64,000 nucleotides of DNA, from contig NZ_JADDUE010000014.1 in the NCBI RefSeq assembly GCF_016526145.1, forward strand, positions 82,594 through 146,593, given 5' to 3'. The stretch comes from Saccharopolyspora galaxeae (lineage in GTDB: Bacteria > Actinomycetota > Actinomycetes > Mycobacteriales > Pseudonocardiaceae). This document shows, piece after piece, positions 27,650-36,187 of this stretch. Within the stretch, counting starts at the first letter, position 1. Every line of letters starts with the position of its first letter. The notes under the pieces are model-generated. The model was not told where the DNA came from. It saw only the letters and a list, made by a program, of their open reading frames with translations, and did not search any database. A program made the position numbers and the translations under genes.

Positions 27650-28351
27650 TCAACCGGCGACGGCGGCCGACAGCGAGTCGAGCAGGTGCAGCCGGACCTC
27701 GTCCAGGTCCGCGGCCACGAATCCGGCCGCGGCCAGCGCGTCCTCGGCGGGCGGGTAGTCGGGGCTGGGGATGGCCACCACGGTCATGCCTGCCGCCGCG
27801 GCGGCGCGCAGCCCGTTGCTGGAATCTTCCACGGCCAGGCAAGCCTGCGGGTCCTGCGCGAGCCTGCGCGCGGCTTCCCGGTACACGTCCGGGCTGGGTT
27901 TGCCGCGCGGGACCTCCGCGCTCGAGACGGTCGCGGCGAAGAACTCGGTGAGCCCGTGCCGATCGAGCACGGCATCGATGAGCCTGCGCGGCGCCGAGGA
28001 AGCCAGCGCGATCGGAGCGCGCGCGGCGACCTCGGTGATCATGCGCTCCGCACCGGGCAGCAGCTCGATCTCACCGCCGTGCAGCGCGCCGATCATGTCG
28101 TCGACGACCAGCCGCTCGGTCGCGGCGGCGGAGTCCTCGGCCACGCTGAACCCGGCCAGGAACGCCGACCACTCCGGCGCGCTCATGCCCTGCACCTGGC
28201 GGGTCTGCTGCGCCGTCCAGGTCCGGCCGCGCGCGGCGGCGAACCTGCTCCACATCCGCTCCCACAGGTGTTCGCTCTCGACCAGGACGCCGTCCATGTC
28301 GAAAACGACAGCACGGTGCGCAGCCACCGCCGCGCCGTTCGGCTGCGTCAT
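27650..28351 (-). CDS. HAD-superfamily sugar phosphatase / beta-phosphoglucomutase-like
   Basis: A 233-residue HAD subfamily IA hydrolase. Motif I is VVFDMDGVLVESEHLW with the nucleophile and acid aspartates, motif II is ALASSAP, motif III the lysine in PRGKPSPDVYREAA, and motif IV AVEDSSNGLRAAAAAG. The cap domain is the helical type of sugar-phosphate phosphatases and beta-phosphoglucomutase. It lies 46 nt upstream of the hydroxyacid dehydrogenase on the same strand and is divergent from the DeoR regulator. ATG at 28351 follows GAGGG; it probably removes or moves phosphate on a cluster intermediate or dead-end product. Confidence 0.88.
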   Translation of the reverse strand: MTQPNGAAVAAHRAVVFDMDGVLVESEHLWERMWSRFAAARGRTWTAQQTRQVQGMSAPEWSAFLAGFSVAEDSAAATERLVVDDMIGALHGGEIELLPGAERMITEVAARAPIALASSAPRRLIDAVLDRHGLTEFFAATVSSAEVPRGKPSPDVYREAARRLAQDPQACLAVEDSSNGLRAAAAAGMTVVAIPSPDYPPAEDALAAAGFVAADLDEVRLHLLDSLSAAVAG

Positions 28352-28355
28352 CGCA

Positions 28356-30275
28356 CTACCCTCCCGCTCGCTCGCGACCCAAATTAACACCGTGATGGTT
28401 AAGTGTCACGACTCGAGTGGTATTTCTGCCCATCTCCGGCCCGGCACTCTGGTTCCGGCCCCGGTAAGGGGCAAGATGACGGTCATGGTGTCCGCATCGA
28501 AGAAGCAGTCCCCTCGGCTCGTGCGCCAGCAGCAGATCATCGACCACGTCGTCGCCGGTGGTTTCGCCAGCGCCGCCGAGTTGTCGACGATGGCCGGGGT
28601 CAGCCTGATGACGGTGCACCGCGACATCGACGACCTGGTCAGCCGCGGACTGCTGCGCAAGTTCCACGGCGGGGTCTCCGCCCAGCCATCGACCGTGTTC
28701 GAGAGCAGTTCCGACTTCCGGCTGCACACCCACACCCGGGAGAAGGAAGCGCTGGCCGCCGCGGCACTCCCGCTGATCACACCCGGCATGTCGGTGATGC
28801 TGGACGACTCCACGACCGGCCTTTCCCTGGCCAGGCAACTCGCCGACGTCGGTCCGCTGACCGTGGTGAGCAACTACCGCCAAGTGCACGAGGCGCTGCG
28901 GGAATCGCCGGACATCCGGCTGATCGGCATCGGCGGCGAGTACTCCCGCACGCACGACTCCTACATCGGGCTGCCCTGCCAGGAGATGATCAGCGGGTTG
29001 TCGGTGGACATCATGTTCCTGTCCACTTCGGCGATGAACGCGACCATGACCTTCCACCAGGAGCAGGAGATCGTGCTGGTGAAACGCGCGATGATCGCGA
29101 CCGCCAACACGCGGGTGCTGATGATGGACGCCAGCAAGGTCGGCCGCGCAGCGCTGCACCGGGTGGCCCCGGTCGGCGACTTCGAGCACGTGCTGCTGGC
29201 CGGGGACCCCGGCGCCGAGCTCGTCGAGGCGATGCGCGAACACTCCGAGGTGCGGCTGGTCCCGGTGGACTGAGCCCGCGGGCTTCGTGTTCACAGCACG
29301 ACAGGTTATTTTAACATCATCATTGATAGCCGGATCACTCGGACAGCCGAGCGCACGGGTCGTCCGGCCCGCGCCTCGCCGGTCGTGTGCGGCCCGGTCC
29401 GCCGCAGCGGGCCATCGGTACCGCATGCTGCGCAGCCAGGTCGCGTACGGTTCGTCCAAGCTCACCATCGGATCGTGCTGCGCATACCGCGCGAATATCC
29501 GACGCTTCACCGCCACGACTTCCGGTGCCAGGTTGGGCGGCGAGTCCGCGACGTTGTATCCGCGGTAGTACCGAACCTGCTCGACTCCGTGCAGCCGCAA
29601 CGCCGCCTGCGCGAACCGGGTGGTCATCACGTGGTCGGTATGATCGTGCTCGGGCCAATGCGACTGGTAGCGGACGTCCGGCGCCGGGTCTTGGGTACGC
29701 AGCACCGTCGGGTCGAGCCACCGGAACAACGCGGCCAAGGCATCGATCAGGTCGCCTCGGTCGAACTCGGAGGCAGCGGACAACCCGGAACCCTGCGGCA
29801 GCAGCGAACGTGTCCGGCCCCCGTCGGTCCACAGTCGACTCAGAGCGTGCTTTCCGCCGACCACCCGGGGATCGTTGTCGTCCGGCAGGTTCAGGAAAAC
29901 CAGCCGCACCGCAGGCCGATCCTGCAAGCGGTACACCTCGACGAAGCGTTGCGGACCGAGTTCGACGACCTCGTAGCGCCACCGATCGACGACGCCCGCC
30001 ATTTCGGCGAACGCGGCACGCGTGCCGGCCTGCCGATCAGCGGCGTAACGCTCCGATGGCCGCACGTCGCTCTCGCCCGCGGTGACGTACACCGTGGTCG
30101 TCGGTGCTCCGGAACGCACCGAGGTCAGCAGATCCGGATTCATGAACAGGATGTCGTCGTCCGGATGCGCGACGACCTGGACGTAACGAGCCTGTCCTGC
30201 TTGCTGCGCCGACGCCGAAGGTCCGAGCAGCACGGCAAGACACACGATCACGGCGATCCACCTGCAGAAGTTCAC
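28356..30275 (-). CDS. Secreted PIG-L family deacetylase with lost or shifted stop
   Basis: The protein begins with a signal peptide (MNFCRWIAVIVCLAVLLGPSASAQ) and a PIG-L/LmbE N-deacetylase domain. The zinc motif VVAHPDDDIL (AHPDD) is near residue 36, and the second metal site is in WPEHDHTDHVMTT. Such enzymes deacetylate N-acetyl-sugars. Recognisable similarity ends near YATWLRSMRYRW (about 29410), where a stop would be expected. In this frame the next stop is only at 28356, so the frame runs about 300 codons antisense through the whole DeoR gene. A stop does occur at 29335 in another frame, so a frameshift is likely. GTG at 30275 overlaps the upstream stop. Confidence 0.6.
   Translation of the reverse strand: MNFCRWIAVIVCLAVLLGPSASAQQAGQARYVQVVAHPDDDILFMNPDLLTSVRSGAPTTTVYVTAGESDVRPSERYAADRQAGTRAAFAEMAGVVDRWRYEVVELGPQRFVEVYRLQDRPAVRLVFLNLPDDNDPRVVGGKHALSRLWTDGGRTRSLLPQGSGLSAASEFDRGDLIDALAALFRWLDPTVLRTQDPAPDVRYQSHWPEHDHTDHVMTTRFAQAALRLHGVEQVRYYRGYNVADSPPNLAPEVVAVKRRIFARYAQHDPMVSLDEPYATWLRSMRYRWPAAADRAAHDRRGAGRTTRALGCPSDPAINDDVKITCRAVNTKPAGSVHRDQPHLGVFAHRLDELGAGVPGQQHVLEVADRGHPVQRCAADLAGVHHQHPRVGGRDHRAFHQHDLLLLVEGHGRVHRRSGQEHDVHRQPADHLLAGQPDVGVVRAGVLAADADQPDVRRFPQRLVHLAVVAHHGQRTDVGELPGQGKAGRGVVQHHRHAGCDQRECRGGQRFLLPGVGVQPEVGTALEHGRWLGGDPAVELAQQSAADQVVDVAVHRHQADPGHRRQLGGAGETTGDDVVDDLLLAHEPRGLLLRCGHHDRHLAPYRGRNQSAGPEMGRNTTRVVTLNHHGVNLGRERAGG
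28384..28402. promoter_or_regulatory. AT-rich TTAAC...GTTAA site between HAD and DeoR genes
   Basis: TTAACACCGTGATGGTTAA has matching TTAAC/GTTAA ends and stands out in very GC-rich DNA. It lies between the divergent HAD gene (start 28351) and the regulator (start 28476), where an operator for the DeoR-type protein would be expected. A related sequence occurs at 29311-29325. Confidence 0.45.
28476..29273 (+). CDS. DeoR/GlpR-family transcriptional regulator
   Basis: A 265-residue regulator. The N-terminal DeoR helix-turn-helix is RQQQIIDHVVAGGFASAAELSTMAGVSLMTVHRDIDDL, with the MTVHRDI recognition helix, followed by the GLLRKFHGGV linker. The C-terminal sugar-phosphate sensor domain (DeoRC) has LDDSTTGLSLARQL, NYRQVHEAL and the later MDASKVGRAALHRVA block. 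It is divergent from the HAD gene and the catabolic operon and most likely represses them until a phosphorylated intermediate appears. ATG at 28476 has AAGGGG 5 nt upstream. The complementary strand is open over the whole gene and forms an abnormal extension of the PIG-L frame. Confidence 0.9.
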   Translation: MTVMVSASKKQSPRLVRQQQIIDHVVAGGFASAAELSTMAGVSLMTVHRDIDDLVSRGLLRKFHGGVSAQPSTVFESSSDFRLHTHTREKEALAAAALPLITPGMSVMLDDSTTGLSLARQLADVGPLTVVSNYRQVHEALRESPDIRLIGIGGEYSRTHDSYIGLPCQEMISGLSVDIMFLSTSAMNATMTFHQEQEIVLVKRAMIATANTRVLMMDASKVGRAALHRVAPVGDFEHVLLAGDPGAELVEAMREHSEVRLVPVD

Positions 30276-32431
30276 GACCACACCGCCTTCCGCGAACCCA
30301 GCACGGCCAGCACCGCCCCTGCCCCCGCGAGCACCAGGCAGCCGGGATAGCCGGGCGGACTCCAGGTCAGCCGCAGACTCCCGGCACGAGCACCGGGCGG
30401 GACGGAAACCTCGACCAGGCCGGCCGAGGTCGCACGCAACGGCACCCGAGCTCCGTCCACAGTGGCCTGGTATCCGGGCCAGGCGAGCCGCGCGAACACG
30501 ATCCGTCCACCGGTGCGGTCCACCGCGGAGAACCGCACGTCCTCAGTTCGCGTTCCCCTTTCGACATCCGATTCGACCCGGACACCGCGAGACGCACCGA
30601 CCCGGCCATCCGGCCACGCAAGGGCCGCCACCCGCTCGAAGCGCGTGACCACGTCGTTGCGCTGCACCACGCGCCAGCCGGACGGCGGCACCGGAGCATC
30701 GATCAGCTGCCGCTGCACGACGACGTGCCGGACCTTGAGCTGATCGGCCAGCGGCACCCCGGTCTCATCGACCGTCCATAGTCGACGGTAAGCGTCCGGG
30801 CAATGCGCCCCGAAGTAGCCCAGGCACAGCCGATCGTGCAGCGCGCGGTACCCGATGCCGGTGTAGGCGACCAGGCTCGGCACTCCGGCCACAGCGTGCA
30901 TGTTGCCGAACAGCAGATGGCGCCAGACGGCTCCGGAAGCGATGTCCTCCTGAGGTATCGCCGCACGATCGGCGATCTGCACCACGGTGCCCGTCCGCAG
31001 TCCGGCGAAATCATCCCGCAGCCGTCGAACGTCGGACGGGAAGTTGTAATCGGCCACGTCGCGGTTCGCCGGGAACCAGCAGAGCTGGAGCACCAGTGCG
31101 ACAACGGTCCCGGCGTGCAGCACCAGCGGCATCAGGCGCACCCGCAACGCGATCGCGAGCAATCCGCCCGTCAGCAGCAGCGAGACGGCGTAGGCGAACC
31201 ACAGCGACGGCCACGCCGCGAACGACAAGTACCCGCACAGCACCAGAACGCCGACCGTGACAGACCATCGCAACCACACCCGGTCCCTGCGCAGCCCCGC
31301 ACTCACCACGACCGCGAACACGACCGACAACGCCAGGTACGCCAACGGAAGGTGCCGCAACGGCCAGCGGAACAAGCCGACCTGCGAAGGCCCCAAGCAC
31401 AGCAGGACCGCGCACGCGGCAACGATCAACGGCCCGGCGAATTCCCTTGCGCGCCGCGCGAACGCACGCCAATCGAGCCAAGCCAGCAGCGGAACGACGA
31501 ACCAGGCGAAGTACATCGCGGGCACCGTCATCCGGAACGAACCGAACGACCGGATCTGCGGCACGAACCCGGGCAGGCTCAGATTCAGCAGATCACCCGG
31601 GTCTGGCGCGAGCATCCCCACGTTGAACAGCACGAATCCGGTTCGCCAGCCGACCGCGGTGGTCGCTAGCACCGGCCAGAACACCAGCGGCACCGTCAGT
31701 CCCACCGAGGCCGCGAGCACGCACATGCGGCGCGTCCCGGACACCCGCATGAACCGGAATTCCGCGAGCAAACCGGCGAAAACCAGGACGAGGGCCAACA
31801 CCGCGTACGGATCACCGGCCGACACGCACAGGTACCCGGCCGCGAAAGCCGCCCAGAGCGGCCCCCTCCGGTGACACGTGCGCCGCGACGCCCACCAAGC
31901 CCACGGCACCCACGCCAGTCCCATCAGGCCACCGGCCCAGCTCGCCGCCTGGAAGTACAAGACGAAGCCGGAAACCGGCAGTGCCACGCCGAACACCGCC
32001 GCCACCGCACGCGAGGCCCCGTATTCCCGGCACAGCAAATGCGTGCCCACACCCAGCAGCACGAGGAACTGGGTTTTGACCAAGGCGGCCGCCACGGCGA
32101 GATCACCGACCGCGACGACGAGCACGAACTCAGCCAGGTGCAGCGGGTTCCACACCCCGAACAGCGCTTCGCCCGCGATGTTCCCGCCCATCCAGGAATC
32201 CGGTTCCAGCAGTGCGGGCCATTGCCCGGCGAGCAGCCGCTCCCCCAGCTCGTGCCACATCGGGAGGAACTGCGCGGCACTGTCGTCCCAGAAGTAGAAC
32301 GCGGAGTTCACCAGAACCGGCAGCTGAGCCAGCAGTGCGACCGCGACGGCGACCGCCGCGGCAGCCAGCACCTCTCGCGAGCGCGACCCGGCCCGGGCCG
32401 AATCGGCGGATGCGGTTTCCACAGTGCTCAT
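30272..32431 (-). CDS. Large polytopic membrane protein, GT-C/YfhO-like glycosyltransferase
   Basis: A 719-residue membrane protein with about 12 hydrophobic segments, beginning with a span at residues 20-40 (VLAAAAVAVAVALLAQLPVLV). The first luminal loop has FYFWDDSAAQFLPMWHEL and the segment PDSWMGGNIAGEALFG; an acidic D in this loop is the catalytic feature of GT-C transferases. The last 200 residues form a soluble extracytoplasmic domain. It lies between gtrA and the PIG-L gene with overlapping starts and stops, the place of the serotype-specific gtrC-like transferase in O-antigen glucosylation operons. ATG at 32431 overlaps the gtrA stop. Donor and acceptor are not known. Confidence 0.75.
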   Translation of the reverse strand: MSTVETASADSARAGSRSREVLAAAAVAVAVALLAQLPVLVNSAFYFWDDSAAQFLPMWHELGERLLAGQWPALLEPDSWMGGNIAGEALFGVWNPLHLAEFVLVVAVGDLAVAAALVKTQFLVLLGVGTHLLCREYGASRAVAAVFGVALPVSGFVLYFQAASWAGGLMGLAWVPWAWWASRRTCHRRGPLWAAFAAGYLCVSAGDPYAVLALVLVFAGLLAEFRFMRVSGTRRMCVLAASVGLTVPLVFWPVLATTAVGWRTGFVLFNVGMLAPDPGDLLNLSLPGFVPQIRSFGSFRMTVPAMYFAWFVVPLLAWLDWRAFARRAREFAGPLIVAACAVLLCLGPSQVGLFRWPLRHLPLAYLALSVVFAVVVSAGLRRDRVWLRWSVTVGVLVLCGYLSFAAWPSLWFAYAVSLLLTGGLLAIALRVRLMPLVLHAGTVVALVLQLCWFPANRDVADYNFPSDVRRLRDDFAGLRTGTVVQIADRAAIPQEDIASGAVWRHLLFGNMHAVAGVPSLVAYTGIGYRALHDRLCLGYFGAHCPDAYRRLWTVDETGVPLADQLKVRHVVVQRQLIDAPVPPSGWRVVQRNDVVTRFERVAALAWPDGRVGASRGVRVESDVERGTRTEDVRFSAVDRTGGRIVFARLAWPGYQATVDGARVPLRATSAGLVEVSVPPGARAGSLRLTWSPPGYPGCLVLAGAGAVLAVLGSRKAVWS

Positions 32432-32817
32432 GCCGTCACCCGCTTCCGGACGCCACCGGTGAGCGCGCCACGGCTGAGCAGGTAGGTAAGCGGCAGCGCG
32501 ACTACACCACCGGCCAACGTCGCCGCTCGCGCATCGATCCCGGCCACTCCCACCAGCACCGACATCGCAGCCGTGCTCAGCGTGAGGCTGCCGACGTGCG
32601 AAACCGGGTACAGCAGCAACGAACGCGCGCAGGGCAGCACCCCGAAGGTGAACTTGCAGTTCAACAGGTAGGAGCAGCTCATCGCGAGCACCGTCGCCGC
32701 CGCGTGTGCCATCCAGTACGGCAAGACCGGGCGCACGACCGTGAACACGGACAGGTGCACCGCGGTGTTGATCCCGCCGACGCCGGCGAACCGGACCAGC
32801 GGCCACCGGGCGATCAT
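32428..32817 (-). CDS. GtrA-family membrane protein
   Basis: A 129-residue protein with four transmembrane helices and the GtrA opening RFAGVGGINTAVHLSVFTVV, followed by the LNCKFTFG motif between spans 2 and 3. GtrA proteins are thought to flip polyprenyl-phosphate-linked sugars across the membrane. It sits between the GtrB-like transferase and the GT-C protein; ATG at 32817 overlaps the GtrB stop (ATGA) and its stop overlaps the next start, so the three are one translation unit. Confidence 0.9.
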   Translation of the reverse strand: MIARWPLVRFAGVGGINTAVHLSVFTVVRPVLPYWMAHAAATVLAMSCSYLLNCKFTFGVLPCARSLLLYPVSHVGSLTLSTAAMSVLVGVAGIDARAATLAGGVVALPLTYLLSRGALTGGVRKRVTA

Positions 32818-33767
32818 GCGGACCACAACTCCCCCTGCACCGGATCGGCGGAAGCGCCGCAGAGCACAGCGCTCCCGCGGTCGGCAGCCCGCCCACCGGT
32901 CTCCTTCACCAGAAAATGCGGCCGGTGCTTGGTTTCGAGGTGGATTCGTCCCAGGTATTCCCCGATCAGCCCGAGGCAGCCGAGCTGCACGCCGCACACC
33001 GCGAGCACTCCGGCGAACAGCGCGGGCACCCCGGCCACCAGCCCGCTCAGCGAGCCGAGAACCAGTGCCGCGCCCAGATGCACCGCGAACCGCAGCGGCT
33101 TGTGGTGGAACGAGAAGAAGCCGTCCAACGCATATTCGAGCAGTCCTCGCCTGCTCCACTTCGACCGCCCGCCGCGCCGCGGCACGTGCGGCAGCGGCAC
33201 GTGCGCGGTGTCGAAACCGATCCACGCGAACAGACCCTTGGAGAACCGGTGCTGCTCCGGTAATGCCAGCAACGCTTGCACAGCCCGCTGCGAGAGCACC
33301 CGGTAATCCCCTGCCCCGGCGGGTATCCGCAACCCGCGGAACCCGTTGAACACCCGGTAGAACACCTTCGCAGGCAATGCCCGGGACAGCGGCTCGTGGC
33401 GGCGGTCCCGGCAGGCGACCACCTGATCACGGCCGTCGTCCAGCAGCGCGAGCATCCGGCCGAGCAACTCGGGCGGATGTTGCAGGTCCGCGTCCATGAT
33501 GGCGACGCGGCGCCCGCGGGCGCGCTGCAAACCGGCCAGCAGCGCGGCCTCCTTGCCGAAATTGCGGCTCAGCGACACGAAACCCAACCGGGAATCGACG
33601 GCGGCCAGCGCTCGCACCTGCGGCAGCGTGCGGTCCGTGCTGCCGTCGTCGACCACGACGATCTCGTACTCGGTGGCGAGCCGGGGCAGGACGCGGCACA
33701 GCGCGTCGTGCAGGTGCGGCAAAGCGCGCTGTTCGTTGAAGCAGGGAACGACGACCGTGAGATCCAT
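32814..33767 (-). CDS. GtrB-like polyprenyl-phosphate glycosyltransferase (GT2)
   Basis: A 317-residue transferase that should load a sugar from a nucleotide donor onto polyprenyl phosphate. The catalytic domain has VVVPCFNEQRALP, VDDGSTDRT (donor-binding aspartates), MDADLQHPPEL (the DxD-like motif) and KWSRRGLLEYALDGFFSF, all hallmarks of the GtrB/DPM1 group. Two C-terminal membrane spans (LGAALVLGSLSGLVAGVP and LFAGVLAVCGVQLGCLGLIG) anchor it. ATG at 33767 starts the four-gene operon GtrB-GtrA-GT-C-PIG-L. Confidence 0.92.
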   Translation of the reverse strand: MDLTVVVPCFNEQRALPHLHDALCRVLPRLATEYEIVVVDDGSTDRTLPQVRALAAVDSRLGFVSLSRNFGKEAALLAGLQRARGRRVAIMDADLQHPPELLGRMLALLDDGRDQVVACRDRRHEPLSRALPAKVFYRVFNGFRGLRIPAGAGDYRVLSQRAVQALLALPEQHRFSKGLFAWIGFDTAHVPLPHVPRRGGRSKWSRRGLLEYALDGFFSFHHKPLRFAVHLGAALVLGSLSGLVAGVPALFAGVLAVCGVQLGCLGLIGEYLGRIHLETKHRPHFLVKETGGRAADRGSAVLCGASADPVQGELWSA

Positions 33768-33990
33768 CAGGCTGCTCTCATCCAGACTTCACCGCCGCCG
33801 TGCGGAAGCGGTGTGCGATCACTTCGGGCAAGGCGAAGTTTGCGCAGCGGCGGTGCCGGACCCCCGTCCGACACACCGGCGAATACTCCCTGCGGGCGAG
33901 AAGCCGGGAAATGTGCATCGGGCACGAGCCGCTGGCATCAGGGACCGAGCGAAGACGGCAAAAACCGTTCCACAGAAGAAGAATCGAGCG

Positions 33991-36048
33991 CTACAAGTCA
34001 GCGCATTGCCCGGTCGCCGCGCCGCGGACCGTGTTCGGCCGCCCCTCATTCACCGGCGCGGGCGCATTGCCCCGGCAGCTCAACGGACCGTGCACCTCGG
34101 CGCCCGCGACGACCGGGCGTGCATTGCCGGTCAGCGTCAACGCCCCGCGCACCTCTGAACCGTCCACCCGAACCGGCCCACGCGCTCCCCGCACCCGAAC
34201 CGAGCCGTTGATCGTGCTCGCGGACAACCACACCGCGCCCGAGTCCTGGGCGATGACCGGGCCGTCGATCACCGAGTTCACCGCGACCAGCGACGCACCG
34301 GGCGCCAGCCGCACCGGCCCGCGAACCTCGGCTCCGTCCAAACAGGTCACTCCGGTGATCAGCAGCTCGTCGGAGCGCCCGCGCACGTGCGAAGTGCAGT
34401 CGGCGACCGGCAAGGTCACCGCGACCGTGCCTTCGTCGTCGTGCACGTCGACGTACTGGCCGCCCGCCTGCTTGCGCTGGTACTGCAACGACAACGCGGC
34501 CACGCCGTGGGGCGAACCGGTCAATTCCGCGCCGTTCGCCGACGGCGCCACGGTCACACCGGAACCCGGTCCCACCTCGGCCCGCACCCGGTTGAGCACG
34601 TTCGACAACGGCATCGCCGATCCGGAAGAAGTGTCCACCCGCCAACCGACCCGCCCGCGGCCGTCCCGCATCTCCACCAGCGGCCGGTCCGTGCGCAACC
34701 AGAACGGTGCGACACCGGAAGGAATCGGCCGATCCGCCGTGGAGCCGTCGATCAGCAGCGAAGACGCGTCCGGAGCCACTCGCATCCGCTGGGTGTAGAG
34801 CCGCCGGTGGGTGTCCGTCGCGGGCCGACCGTGATGCACGTAGTACAGCTGCGACGAATCCGGAGAGGCGATCACGCTGCCGTGCCCGGTCGAGTACATC
34901 CCTGCACCCGGATCCTCTTGCAGCACAGGATTGTCCGGGCTCTTGCGCCACGGACCGAGCGGACTGTCGGCCACCGCGTATCCGACACCGTAGAACCGGT
35001 TCTGGTAGTTGTTCGCCGAGTAGGTCAGGAAGTAGCGCGGCCGCCCATCTCGCGTACGCGTCTTGAGGACCGTGGAACCTTCGGCCCACCGGCGGTCCTT
35101 CTTCTCGCCGCCGGACTCGGCGTAGTCGTTGACGTGGGCGTTCTCCCAGTCCTGCGGATCCGAACCGTAGTCCAGGATCGGCGCGAACCCGTCTTTGCGG
35201 ATGCCCGGCGGGTCGGCCGGTGAGCCGTTCGCGTCGCGGTAATCCGGGGTGATCCGCGGCATCGTCGTCCCGCTCGGGTCGTGCCACCAGTCCGCGTCCA
35301 GCTCGACCGCGGAGACGTTGGACTCCTCGATGTACTTGCCGAGTTCGTGGTCCCACACCCAGTTCCGGTAGGCGTTGCGGGAGAAGTACAGGTAGATGCG
35401 CCCGTCGTCGAAGAAGACGTTCGGGTCGATCGAAGGCAGGTACACGCCCAGCGGCGCGGTCCGGCCCTCTTCCAAGGTCGCCGGCGGCTTCTTCTGCTCG
35501 GCGTCCATGAGGACGTTCACGTCGTGGTAGTCCGGATCGTACGGCCGGTAGTCGAGCGGCTCGGGCGCGATGTTGCGGAAGGGCCCGGCAGGCGAATCGG
35601 CGACCGCCACACCGATCTTGCTGGGCTCTTCGAAGTCGGCGTGGCCGAAGTTCTCCTCCACCCCGTCCCGCAGCAGCGCCGAGTAGAACAGGAAGTACCG
35701 CCCGGTCTCGGGATTGTGGTAGACCTCCGGCGCCCAGAACCAGTCCCGGCCCCACTGCGTCCCGTCGGCCATGTCCAGCGCGCCGCCGGGAAGCCGGTGC
35801 CAGGTCGCCAGGTCCGGCGAGCGGTAGATCGCGAAGTGATGGCCGGGGTCGGCGCCTTCGGTGGAGTAGGCGAAGTAGTCGCCGCTGCGCGGATCCCGCA
35901 GCACGAAGGGATCCGCCGCCGGAAGCGCGGCGTCGTTGTAGTAGGTCGCGTCGGTGGACCGTTCCCCACCGGCTGCAGTGGACCCGGTGGCCAGCAAGAT
36001 CGGCAGCGCGAATAGGAATCCCCGCACGCGGGGCCACCGGATCGCCAC
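33991..36048 (-). CDS. Secreted glycoside hydrolase family 43-like protein with repeat-rich C-terminus
   Basis: A 685-residue exported protein. Residues 1-27 are a signal peptide ending near GSTAAGG. The five-bladed GH43-type domain follows (about 35-450): LPAADPFVLRDPRSGDYFAY holds the general-base Asp position, DWFWAPEVYHNPETGRYFLFYSA the pKa-modulating region, and YSTGHGSVI a late conserved block. GH43 enzymes cut arabinose- or xylose-containing glycans. From about residue 555 the sequence has turns such as GPVRL, GSVRV, GPVRV and GPLSC at roughly 18-22-residue spacing, suggesting a beta-helix-like tail, and two pairs of Cys. GTG at 36048 follows GGAGGG. Exact substrate unknown. Confidence 0.82.
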   Translation of the reverse strand: MAIRWPRVRGFLFALPILLATGSTAAGGERSTDATYYNDAALPAADPFVLRDPRSGDYFAYSTEGADPGHHFAIYRSPDLATWHRLPGGALDMADGTQWGRDWFWAPEVYHNPETGRYFLFYSALLRDGVEENFGHADFEEPSKIGVAVADSPAGPFRNIAPEPLDYRPYDPDYHDVNVLMDAEQKKPPATLEEGRTAPLGVYLPSIDPNVFFDDGRIYLYFSRNAYRNWVWDHELGKYIEESNVSAVELDADWWHDPSGTTMPRITPDYRDANGSPADPPGIRKDGFAPILDYGSDPQDWENAHVNDYAESGGEKKDRRWAEGSTVLKTRTRDGRPRYFLTYSANNYQNRFYGVGYAVADSPLGPWRKSPDNPVLQEDPGAGMYSTGHGSVIASPDSSQLYYVHHGRPATDTHRRLYTQRMRVAPDASSLLIDGSTADRPIPSGVAPFWLRTDRPLVEMRDGRGRVGWRVDTSSGSAMPLSNVLNRVRAEVGPGSGVTVAPSANGAELTGSPHGVAALSLQYQRKQAGGQYVDVHDDEGTVAVTLPVADCTSHVRGRSDELLITGVTCLDGAEVRGPVRLAPGASLVAVNSVIDGPVIAQDSGAVWLSASTINGSVRVRGARGPVRVDGSEVRGALTLTGNARPVVAGAEVHGPLSCRGNAPAPVNEGRPNTVRGAATGQCADL

Positions 36049-36187
36049 TCGGCCCTCCTAGCCACGCAACGAACTCACCAGAGCACCCGGCGTGCACACT
36101 TCCGCCGCGCTGCAGCGCGTGTCAAGGGCCGACACGCCGACGCAACCTGATTCCTCTCCGACCTTCTCGAGCTGGCAAGGTGCAGTC

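Noticed and set aside
33816..33833. ACTTCG...CGAAGT hairpin between the GtrB and GH43 genes
   Set aside because: Only six pairs and no T run, so it is too weak to call a terminator or operator.
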